Part shown: positions 18,865-25,434 of the stretch, one piece after another
Numbering within the stretch: position 1 is the first letter of the stretch
How the letters are laid out: every line of letters starts with the position of its first letter
From: Pseudoflavonifractor sp. AF19-9AC
GTDB taxonomy: Bacteria > Bacillota > Clostridia > Oscillospirales > Oscillospiraceae
Length of the DNA stretch: 64,000 nucleotides
Direction: 5' to 3'
NCBI RefSeq assembly: GCF_003478995.1
Contig: NZ_QUGI01000005.1
Coordinates: 132,976-196,975 of the forward strand
Notes under the pieces: generated by a model
What the model was told of the DNA's origin: nothing
The model's input: only the letters and a program-made list of their open reading frames with translations
Databases searched by the model: none
Program-made: the position numbers and the translations under genes

Positions 18865-20372
18865 CGCGCCGCCGCCTTTCGGTCGCTCTGGCGGTTCACT
18901 TCCTCCAGATAGCCGTGGAATTTCTGGACGGTTGCCGCAGAGGGCTTGGGCGTTGCCCGACTGACCAGGAAGAAGACCAGCAGATTGCATACCAGCCCCC
19001 AGAAGCCGCTGGACAGACCCAGGGGTGTTTTGATGGCGGGGACGTATTGGGTCAGGATGACCACAATGACGCCCACGATCAATCCGCTCAGCGCGCCCAG
19101 CCTGGAGGCGCCCTTCCAGTACAGGGCACCGATAAGGGAAGGCAGAATCTGCAGGCAGCCGCCCAGGGCAATGGTGACGATGGTGGTGATCAGGGCGCTG
19201 GAGTACTGACTGAGAATCAGGGCAGCGGCACTGATGATTACGATAAAGGTCTTGCCGGAGAACAGTGCCTGCTTATCCGAGGCGTCCGGCTTGAATCCCT
19301 TGTAGAGATCGACGGTAAAAATGGAGGAAGCGCTGTGCAGCTGGGAGTCCGTGGAGGACATAGTGGCCGCCAAAGCGCCGGCCATGACCAGACCCACCAA
19401 AATGGGAGAGGCGTACTGGGTCAGCATCATGGGAACCACCTGATCGGCGCTCTCCAGGTTCGGCATATAGACCACGCCGGAGAAGGCGATGATCATGATG
19501 GGCACGTAGAAGAAGATCAGATAAATGGGAGTGGTAACCGACAGCCACTTCAGGGTTTTGGGATTCTTTACCGCAAAGAAGCGCTGGAAGGAAGGGGGAT
19601 AAATGGAGATGCCGAACAGAGAGATGAAGGAAGTCATATAGGTGGGCCAGTATTCCGCGGGGATCAGTACCTTTTCCGGGTACTGGGTCGCCATGGTCTG
19701 CATCAGATTGCTCCAGTTCATGCTGCCGCTGGTGCGCACCAAAATGACGCCGCCGGCAATCCAGATCATGACGATCATCAAAATGCCCTGAACGGTGTCC
19801 GTCCAGGCGACGGCCTTAAAGCCGCCCAGCAGAATGTAGCTGATGATAACAGCGTACAAAATGACGCAGCCCAGAAGATAGGAAACCCGCCCCTCGGTAA
19901 TGGTCTGGAAGATGATTCCGCCGGCCGCAATCTGGGACTGGAGATAGGGAATCAGGAAAACCAGGCTGACCACAGCCACCAGATAGCGAAGAGCCTTGCT
20001 CTCGTAGTAGTCGCCCACCAGTTCGCCCTGGGTCATGTAGTTATACTTCTGTCCCAGATACCATGTGGGACGGCCGATGATGTAAATCATCAGGGGACTG
20101 ACCACACAGGAGGTAAAGGTGGCAAAGAATTTGATGCCGGAGGAGTACATCTGACCTGCGGCGCCAATAAAGGCAAAGCTGCTGTGGAAGGTCGCTACAT
20201 AAGTAAAAAAGGCCACAAAGGCACCCAGGGAGCGGTTGCCCACAAAGTAGTCCTGCAGGGTGCTTTCCCCTTTTGTCCGGGTGAATACGCCTACCGCGAT
20301 GACCAGGGCGCAATAAAGCGCCACAATAATCAGAATAATCTGCCAGTTGTCCATATCCATATCCATATCCAT
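18861..20372 (-). CDS. Sodium:solute symporter (SSS family)
   Basis: This 503-residue protein has about 13 hydrophobic helices. Family signatures include DYFVGNRSLGAFVAFFTY near the N-terminus, GGFKAVAWTDTVQG and AATMSSTDSQLHSASSIFT. It imports a small organic solute with Na+; the substrate is unknown. The N-terminus reads MDMDMDMDNWQ because the gene starts inside four tandem GATATG units. Four in-frame ATGs (20372, 20366, 20360, 20354) follow a GAGAGGGG ribosome site, and the second has the best spacing. It follows a 69-residue membrane protein by 8 bp and overlaps the DUF6282 hydrolase by 4 bp. Confidence 0.9.
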   Translation of the reverse strand: MDMDMDMDNWQIILIIVALYCALVIAVGVFTRTKGESTLQDYFVGNRSLGAFVAFFTYVATFHSSFAFIGAAGQMYSSGIKFFATFTSCVVSPLMIYIIGRPTWYLGQKYNYMTQGELVGDYYESKALRYLVAVVSLVFLIPYLQSQIAAGGIIFQTITEGRVSYLLGCVILYAVIISYILLGGFKAVAWTDTVQGILMIVMIWIAGGVILVRTSGSMNWSNLMQTMATQYPEKVLIPAEYWPTYMTSFISLFGISIYPPSFQRFFAVKNPKTLKWLSVTTPIYLIFFYVPIMIIAFSGVVYMPNLESADQVVPMMLTQYASPILVGLVMAGALAATMSSTDSQLHSASSIFTVDLYKGFKPDASDKQALFSGKTFIVIISAAALILSQYSSALITTIVTIALGGCLQILPSLIGALYWKGASRLGALSGLIVGVIVVILTQYVPAIKTPLGLSSGFWGLVCNLLVFFLVSRATPKPSAATVQKFHGYLEEVNRQSDRKAAAR

Positions 20373-20375
20373 ATC
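20352..20375 (-). repeat. Four tandem 6-bp units at the symporter start codon
   Basis: CATATC is repeated four times (GATATG on the coding strand). Each unit supplies an ATG in the same frame. Slippage would change the spacing between ribosome site and start, not the frame. Confidence 0.85.
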
Positions 20376-20380
20376 CCCTC

Positions 20381-20590
20381 TCAATCCCGCATAGCCTTCC
20401 AGGCCAGCAGTACGCCGGCCAGAATCAGCAGCGTATAGGCCACCCAAAAGTAACATACGCTAAAAGGCAAACCTAAAATATACGGTTCCAGTTTGTTAGA
20501 TGCCCAGGCGCCAATGGGGTAGTTGACCAGGGCAAAGGCCAGTACCCAAATAAGGACGTAAATGGCGCGGCCCTTTCGATTTTGTTTCAT
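20381..20590 (-). CDS. Small two-helix membrane protein (DUF3311-like symporter partner)
   Basis: This 69-residue protein has two hydrophobic helices (AIYVLIWVLAFALVNYPI and CYFWVAYTLLILAGVLLAW) joined by EPYILGLPFSV. That loop resembles the small DUF3311/DUF997 proteins encoded directly before SSS symporters, such as the partner of the pantothenate transporter. It probably forms or stabilises the transporter complex. A strong AAGGAGGAG site precedes the ATG at 20590. It is first in the symporter operon. The family name is by resemblance only. Confidence 0.75.
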   Translation of the reverse strand: MKQNRKGRAIYVLIWVLAFALVNYPIGAWASNKLEPYILGLPFSVCYFWVAYTLLILAGVLLAWKAMRD

Positions 20591-20628
20591 AATTCTCCTC
20601 CTTGCATTTACACACTATCGATTTAGCA

Positions 20629-20644
20629 CACTAGATAAATAGTG
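20629..20644. promoter_or_regulatory. Candidate operator at the symporter promoter
   Basis: CACTAGATAAATAGTG is an inverted repeat (CACTA, 6 bp, TAGTG). It spans the expected transcription start of the leftward operon. A further direct copy of CACACTA lies 16 bp away (20611-20617 and 20627-20633). Confidence 0.5.
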
Positions 20645-20650
20645 AACTAA

Positions 20651-20679
20651 ATTATAAGGCGCGTGAAGAGAAAATGCAA
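20651..20679 (-). promoter_or_regulatory. Promoter of the symporter operon
   Basis: Minus strand TTGCAT, 17 bp, TATAAT. Of 20591-21050, the part beyond this promoter holds only the possible coding remnant described separately. Confidence 0.65.
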
Positions 20680-20699
20680 GGAAAATTGCAGCTGAAATA

Positions 20700-21050
20700 A
20701 AAGTTTTTGCAACCTTACATGAAAAGGCGGAATTGCTTGTGCCGCCATTGTACATAGAGCACGAAAAATGTCTGGAAATCTGGAAATGGACCGATGGTGC
20801 AGAGCAGAAATGGGCGGAAGAGTTTACCCAATCATGGGGGAGCGGATGCCCATCCGGCACATGAAGCCGAAGGGTTTATGTGATACGGTTCCCAAATGCA
20901 GCTGCCTTTGCAGCAGGGGCGGAGGGCCTGTATTGTGGAAAAAATGCGGCGGGAGACTTGCGCAGACGGATGGAGCAGGGTACTATTACTTTATACGACA
21001 AACAGAGACCGGCCTTTGGCCGCACCAACGATGCTTGGGAGGAGAAGCCT
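20700..21050 (+). other. Possible coding remnant before the nucleoside hydrolase
   Basis: The frame continuous with the nucleoside hydrolase reads as plausible protein back to about 20667, with one TGA at about 20862. The upper part gives LHEKAELLVPPLYIEHEKC and the lower part AAAFAAGAEGLYCG and RRRMEQGTITLYDKQRPAFG. No ribosome site or family is recognised. It may be the decayed end of a lost gene, or chance. Confidence 0.3.
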
Positions 21051-21992
21051 ATGAAAAAAATACCTGTGGTGATGGACGTGGACACCGGGACGGATGACGC
21101 TATCGCTATCATCTGCGCCCTGATGAGCCGGAACCAGCTGGACATCAAAGCCATCACTGCCGTAGCTGGAAATGTTCCCCTGTCCGCCACCGCCTCCAAC
21201 ACCCTGAACATTGTGGACCTGTTGGGGCACACGGATATCCCCGTGGCCAAGGGGGCGGACCGGCCCCTGAAGCGGGAGCTGCAGTGCTCCGTCTCCCACG
21301 GGGCCACCGGCTTCGGCGACGTGGTGATTCCCGCCTCGGCCCGGCCCTTCTGTGAGAAGGACGCCGCCCAGATGCTCCACGACATCGCCGTGGATTGCGC
21401 CGGGGAGCTCATTTACATCGGCACCGCTCCCCAGACTAACCTGGCCACGGCTCTCCAGCGCTACCCCGATCTGGTGGGGCTCATTAAAAAGGTGTACCTC
21501 ATGGGCGGGTGCCTGGTGGGGGGCAACACCACCCAGGCCTCAGAGTTCAACGCCTATGCCGACCCGGAGGCCATGCAGATTGTCTTCCGCTCCGGTCTGG
21601 ACGTGACCATGGTGGGTCTGGACGTCACCCTGAAGACGGCAGTGCCCATGTGGGTCAAGGAGGCAGTGGAGCGGGTGGAGACCCCCGAGGCCCAGCTGGC
21701 TTCCCAGGTCATCGACTTCTGCCTGCGGCGGAACAAGGAGTGGGGCTATGACGAGGCCAACCTCCATGACGTGGTGGCCTTCTGCGCGCTGGTGAACCCC
21801 TCGGTGCTTACCTTTAAGAAGTACTACATGGATGTGGAGACGGAGGGCACCATCACCCGGGGCATGACGGTGGCGGACTTCCGGGATGTGTGCCCGGACA
21901 AGGAAAAGAACGTGTGGTGCGCTGAAGACATTGACCTGGGGCGATTCTGGCGGTGGTTTGTGGACCTGTTCCAGACCTACGAAAAGAAATAA
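21051..21992 (+). CDS. Nucleoside hydrolase (inosine-uridine preferring type)
   Basis: This 313-residue enzyme hydrolyses the N-glycosidic bond of ribonucleosides for base salvage. The calcium-binding Asp cluster VVMDVDTGTDDAIAI is at residues 5-19, with IYIGTAPQTNLATAL in the middle and NLHDVVAF (catalytic His region) in the C-terminal third. The ATG at 21051 was chosen because GGGAGGAG stands just before it and the family begins two or three residues before the Asp cluster. An in-frame GTG at 20880 would add 57 residues that do not resemble the family. The gene is divergent from the symporter operon and ends at a terminator at 22005. Confidence 0.93.
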   Translation: MKKIPVVMDVDTGTDDAIAIICALMSRNQLDIKAITAVAGNVPLSATASNTLNIVDLLGHTDIPVAKGADRPLKRELQCSVSHGATGFGDVVIPASARPFCEKDAAQMLHDIAVDCAGELIYIGTAPQTNLATALQRYPDLVGLIKKVYLMGGCLVGGNTTQASEFNAYADPEAMQIVFRSGLDVTMVGLDVTLKTAVPMWVKEAVERVETPEAQLASQVIDFCLRRNKEWGYDEANLHDVVAFCALVNPSVLTFKKYYMDVETEGTITRGMTVADFRDVCPDKEKNVWCAEDIDLGRFWRWFVDLFQTYEKK

Positions 21993-22004
21993 AGAGACCA
22001 AAAA

Positions 22005-22037
22005 AGCGGCCCTGTCTGGCAAAGACAGGGCCGCTTC
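22005..22037 (+). terminator. Terminator after the nucleoside hydrolase
   Basis: AAGCGGCCCTGTCT pairs perfectly with AGACAGGGCCGCTT around a 5-base loop. It is the first of a series of hairpins running to 22263. Confidence 0.75.
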
Positions 22038-22132
22038 CCTTTGTGGAAAACCCTCTGGAGTGAGGTAGCTGTTTGGAGAATGGGCGGGGGAGCTCGAGGG
22101 GGCAGCCGCCCGCCTCGAATGAAATCAAATTC

Positions 22133-22263
22133 CCCGCATTCCTTGTGCAACAAGGGATGCGGCGAGCTAAGCGAGGACTTTTTCGCCCCATCCCGGGCGA
22201 AAAAGTAACGGAATTCTGGCTGTTAAACAGCCAGAACGGCCCTGTCCGGGAAGGACAGGGCCG
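22133..22263. repeat. Cluster of tandem inverted repeats between convergent genes
   Basis: Four consecutive hairpins occupy this stretch. They are about 22133-22164 (CCGCAT/CCTTGT against ACAAGG/ATGCGG), 22177-22208 (ACTTTTTCGCCC against GGGCGAAAAAGT), 22214-22236 (TTCTGGCTGTT against AACAGCCAGAA, one central base) and 22237-22263 (CGGCCCTGTCC against GGACAGGGCCG). The last has the same core as the 22005 terminator and probably ends the leftward aminotransferase transcript. Confidence 0.7.
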
Positions 22264-22273
22264 CTTGCTGCTT

Positions 22274-23413
22274 TCAGCGGGCCAGATGGGGGCGGAGGAC
22301 CTCCAGAACCTGGTCGGCCTCCTGGGTGGTGTTATAGCCGTGGATACCCATACGGATGAGGCCGCAGCGCAGGGAACAGGCAATGTCCCGGCCCCGCAGG
22401 TACTGGTAGGTCTGCTGGGGGTCGGGGGTGGAGAAGGAGACGATGGTGGAGCGGGTGTCATCCCGGAGGACGCAGGGGGCCAGGTCGGCGCCCAGCTCCT
22501 TCAGCCCGTCAATGAGGTAGCCGCTCACCTGCCAGGCCTCCCGGCGGATGGCCTCAAAGCCTACCTGGTCCATCAGCTGCAGGGAGGCGTGGAGGCCTGC
22601 GATGCCCGGGGCATTGGGCAGACCCAGCTCAAACCGGGCGGCGCCCTCCCGCCAGTCCAGGCAGTAGTCCACCGAGTCCACGTCAATTTTTACGCTGTCC
22701 GCCCCGGCAAAGGGGGGCTCCAGCTCCCGGGCCAGATCCTCACGGACGTAGAGGAAACCGGTAGAGAAGGGGCCCAGCAGCCACTTGGAGGCCAGACCCG
22801 CCAGGAAGTCGATGTGGAAGCGCTTCACATCCATGGGCATGACGCCCAGGGACTGGGCACAGTCCACAATGAGGTAGGCCCCGTGGGCCTGACACCAGCT
22901 GCCGATGGCCTCCAGGTCAGTGGCAAAGCCGTCGGAAAATTCCACGCTGCTCACCGTCACCGCCCGGGTGCGGGCGTCGGCGTACTGCTCCAGCCGGTCC
23001 ACCGTCAGTCCGCCCCCGTCGTTGGGGATGATCCGGGCCTCCACTCCCTTGGCCTTCTGCAGCCGCAGCCAGGGGTAGACGTTGGAGGCAAACTCCCGGT
23101 CGCACAATATGACGTTGTCCCCCGCCTGGAGAGGGAGGGAATTGGCGGCGGAGTTGATGCCGTAGGCCACATTTTCCGTGAAGGCGATCTCCTCCGGGCG
23201 GCTGCCGATGAGACGGGCCAGGAGCGCCTGGCAGGCGGGGAAGACCCGGGCGGCGTACTGATAGTACTTCATGGGCATGGCCTGCCGCAGCTCCATGCAG
23301 GCGGTCATGGCCGCGGTGACCTCCGGGGCCACCGGGCCCATGGAGGCGTTGTCAAAAAAGATTCCGTTCTGGGTGGTCTGGGAAAAGTGGCTGCGGAATG
23401 TGTCCAGTGCCAT
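22274..23413 (-). CDS. Class V aminotransferase / cysteine-desulfurase-like PLP enzyme
   Basis: This 379-residue protein shows the fold-type I class V pattern: GIFFDNASMGPVAPEV near the N-terminus, LIVDCAQSLGV (Asp near the PLP pyridine nitrogen), and the PLP lysine in LASKWLLGPFSTGFLYV. That lysine context (SKWLLGP) resembles the kynureninase/isopenicillin-epimerase-like branch rather than IscS or SufS, and no Cys-loop is evident. The substrate is undetermined. The ATG at 23413 follows AGAAGG. It lies 93 bp downstream of folT with a terminator between them, so it may be expressed only by read-through or from a promoter I could not see. Confidence 0.85.
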   Translation of the reverse strand: MALDTFRSHFSQTTQNGIFFDNASMGPVAPEVTAAMTACMELRQAMPMKYYQYAARVFPACQALLARLIGSRPEEIAFTENVAYGINSAANSLPLQAGDNVILCDREFASNVYPWLRLQKAKGVEARIIPNDGGGLTVDRLEQYADARTRAVTVSSVEFSDGFATDLEAIGSWCQAHGAYLIVDCAQSLGVMPMDVKRFHIDFLAGLASKWLLGPFSTGFLYVREDLARELEPPFAGADSVKIDVDSVDYCLDWREGAARFELGLPNAPGIAGLHASLQLMDQVGFEAIRREAWQVSGYLIDGLKELGADLAPCVLRDDTRSTIVSFSTPDPQQTYQYLRGRDIACSLRCGLIRMGIHGYNTTQEADQVLEVLRPHLAR

Positions 23414-23451
23414 AGAAAAAACCTTCTTTCTGCCCCGTGGGCGAGGGAAAT

Positions 23452-23491
23452 AAAAAACGGCCCGTCCCATGCCGGGGCACGGAACGGGCCG
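23452..23491 (-). terminator. Terminator after folT
   Basis: On the minus strand CGGCCCGTTCC pairs with GGACGGGCCG around the GTGCCCCGGCAT loop and is followed by six T. Confidence 0.85.
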
Positions 23492-23506
23492 AAGGGGGAA
23501 CGAAAC

Positions 23507-24034
23507 TTATTTGCCGGCCAGGCTGGGAGTGGCGCCGAAGATCTTTCCGGCAACGGCCAGCACACGGGGGGCCACAATGTAGATGCAGATGATGCTCACC
23601 GGAGCAACCAGAGCATTCTGGAACAGGCGGGTGGGCAGCAGCACCAGATAGGCCTTGTTCATCAGCGTGGTCAGCCAGTAGGTCTGGAGCAGCACGCTGC
23701 ACAGCAGAGACTCGGTGATGACGCACAGAGAGACGCGGGGGATGGTGATGGGCTTACGGTAGAGGAACAGGCCGTAGATGAGACCGCTGAGGAAGGCGGT
23801 GGTGGCCATGGGAGGATAGTAGCCGTAGGGGCCCAAGGCAGCGATGAGGAAGTCGCCCATCACAGCGGCGGCGGCACCCCACAGGGGACCGTAGAGCATG
23901 CTGGTAATGGACAGGGGCAGGAAGATGAAGCCGATGGTGACCAGGGGGAGCTTGATGGAAAAGAACATGCCGGCCACGACCTGGGCTGCCAGCAGCATGC
24001 CCATCATGGCGATTTTTTTGGTAGTGACGCTCAT
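23507..24034 (-). CDS. folT: ECF transporter substrate-binding subunit for folate
   Basis: This 175-residue membrane protein has five to six helices. It is the S component of an energy-coupling-factor transporter and would use the shared EcfAAT module encoded elsewhere. The N-terminal MGMLLAAQVVAGMFFSIKLP, LVTIGFIFLPL and YGPLWGAAAAVMGDF are typical of the FolT/DUF folate family. The leader carries a THF riboswitch followed by an intrinsic terminator, which independently supports folate as the substrate. The ATG at 24034 follows CGGAGGG. A terminator closes the gene. Confidence 0.9.
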   Translation of the reverse strand: MSVTTKKIAMMGMLLAAQVVAGMFFSIKLPLVTIGFIFLPLSITSMLYGPLWGAAAAVMGDFLIAALGPYGYYPPMATTAFLSGLIYGLFLYRKPITIPRVSLCVITESLLCSVLLQTYWLTTLMNKAYLVLLPTRLFQNALVAPVSIICIYIVAPRVLAVAGKIFGATPSLAGK

Positions 24035-24112
24035 AAATGTACCCTCCGAACAAAAATTTAAGTGGCTGCGGGGATGAAGTGGGGAACGGGGGCGCTACCA
24101 AAAGACAGGCAT

Positions 24113-24156
24113 AAAAAAACCTCCCTTTTATGTAAGCGCGGCTACATAAAAAGAGG
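24113..24156 (-). terminator. Riboswitch-controlled terminator in the folT leader
   Basis: On the minus strand CCTCTTTTTATGTA pairs with TACATAAAAGGGAGG and is followed by seven T. Its 5' arm (TTATGTAGC) can instead pair with GCTACATAA just after the aptamer. That gives mutually exclusive antiterminator and terminator folds. Confidence 0.85.
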
Positions 24157-24181
24157 CGTCAAGCGGCAAATTCTCGTTATG

Positions 24182-24300
24182 TAGCAATGGGATGCGAGCC
24201 TTGTATCGCTAGCTCAAAGCTATTCGTCCCACCGTCAACTCCCCGTTCGGCGGGCACTGGATACCAATGGGTATGATACGCACAAGGTCCTACTCTGCTA
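24182..24300 (-). ncRNA. Tetrahydrofolate (THF) riboswitch
   Basis: Read on the minus strand, the 5' side has the conserved GAGTAG and GCGT, and the 3' side has ACGAA, a small hairpin (TAGCTTTGAGCTA), GCG and GCATCC. This is the order seen in class I THF aptamers. CCTTGT pairs with ACAAGG (P2), and TAGCA pairs with TGCTA (P1). The 3' strand of P1 is also the antiterminator strand GCTACATAA, so ligand binding should free the terminator and switch folT off. The aptamer sits between a promoter and folT, the commonest position for this class. Assigned by motif order, not by a covariance search. Confidence 0.8.
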
Positions 24301-24333
24301 GGGATTTCGGAGCTCTGCCCCGAAACCGGCTAC

Positions 24334-24361
24334 ATTATATCATAACCTTTAAAAATTACAA
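24334..24361 (-). promoter_or_regulatory. folT promoter
   Basis: Minus strand TTGTAA, 16 bp, TATAAT, starting transcription about 25 bp before the THF aptamer. A 5' hairpin TTTCGG/CCGAAA lies in between. Confidence 0.65.
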
Positions 24362-24446
24362 GAGGGGCGGAGAAAAAACGCAGGAATTAAATCGGAAGGG
24401 GGACTGCGCCTGCGGAAATAAGGGTAAGGCGGGGGTTTTTCTGCAC

Positions 24447-24480
24447 AAAAAAAGGCGGCCTCTCCGAGACCGTCTTTTTT
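24447..24480 (-). terminator. Terminator after the Mrp-type gene
   Basis: An imperfect GGCGGCCTC/GAGACCGTC stem, flanked by seven A on one side and six T on the other; it can act in both directions. Confidence 0.65.
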
Positions 24481-24507
24481 GATGGAAAGCGGGGGTTGAG
24501 AGGGGGC

Positions 24508-25320
24508 TCAGCCGTCCAGACGGCTGGCCACTTCCTCCAGATAGTTGCGCTCCACCTGCTCCAGCTTGCCGGCGTCGAAGGCGGCAGCCAGGCTGGGGTC
24601 GATGGGCAGACGGGCCAGCACCGGGGTCTCCAGCTGGGCGGCCACCTCGTCCAGATGGCTCTCGCCGAAGATGGAGTGGCGGCTGCCGCAGTCGGGGCAC
24701 TGGAAGTAGCTGTAATTCTCCACCAGGCCCAGCACGGGGATGTTCATCATCCGGGCCATGTTCACCGCCTTGGTGACGATCATGGACACCAGGTCCTGGG
24801 GAGAGGTGACCACGATGACGCCGTCCACAGGCAGGGACTGGAACACAGTGAGGGGCACGTCGCCCGTTCCCGGAGGCATGTCCACGAACATGTAGTCCAC
24901 GTCGCCCCACACCACGTCCTGCCAGAACTGGGTGACTACGCCGGCGATGACGGGGCCGCGCCAGATGACGGGGTCGGTCTCATTGGCGGTGAGCAGGTTC
25001 AGGGACATGAGCTTGATGCCGCCGGCGGTGACGGCGGGGTCAATGCCCTCGTCGGTGCCGGTGGCCTTCTCATGGATGCCGAAGGCGGTGGGGATGGAGG
25101 GACCGGTGATGTCGGCGTCCAAGATGGCCACCTTGCGGCCCTTGCGGGCCATGGCCACCGCCAGAGAGGCGGTGACGGTGCTCTTGCCTACGCCGCCCTT
25201 GCCGCTGACCACGGCAATGACGCGGGTGATGGAGGACTTGGCATTGGCCGGGACACGCATGTCCCGGGAGGAACAGTCAGCACTGCAGCTGGAACAGTTG
25301 TGGGTGCAGCTTTCAGACAT
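24508..25320 (-). CDS. Mrp/NBP35-type P-loop ATPase, Fe-S cluster carrier
   Basis: This 270-residue protein has the deviant Walker A of the MinD/Mrp family (VVSGKGGVGKSTVTASLA, about residues 38-55). It also has LDADITGPSIP and DMPPGTGD, which are signatures of Mrp/ApbC scaffold proteins that load [4Fe-4S] clusters. The N-terminus carries CTHNCSSCSADC, resembling the extra cluster site of NBP35, and FQCPDCGS supplies the bridging CxxC pair. The ATG at 25320 follows AAGGAG. It lies downstream of mrdA in the same direction, probably as a separate unit. The gene name differs among organisms, so none is given. Confidence 0.92.
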   Translation of the reverse strand: MSESCTHNCSSCSADCSSRDMRVPANAKSSITRVIAVVSGKGGVGKSTVTASLAVAMARKGRKVAILDADITGPSIPTAFGIHEKATGTDEGIDPAVTAGGIKLMSLNLLTANETDPVIWRGPVIAGVVTQFWQDVVWGDVDYMFVDMPPGTGDVPLTVFQSLPVDGVIVVTSPQDLVSMIVTKAVNMARMMNIPVLGLVENYSYFQCPDCGSRHSIFGESHLDEVAAQLETPVLARLPIDPSLAAAFDAGKLEQVERNYLEEVASRLDG

Positions 25321-25434
25321 GAAAAGGCATCTCCTTTATTCATTCCCGGAACATCCGGGAGCTTCTTACCAAAGTATGAGTGTAATGGTTTTTCTTCCCC
25401 TCGTCAAGGGATTTTCCGCCGAAACCAAGGCGGC

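Noticed and set aside
22040..22270. CRISPR-like repeat series
   Set aside because: The units are different hairpins without a common direct repeat or regular spacers.
24182..24300. tRNA-like or T-box-like folding before folT
   Set aside because: There is no acceptor stem, TTC loop or T-box TGGNACCGCG element; the conserved order fits a THF aptamer instead.
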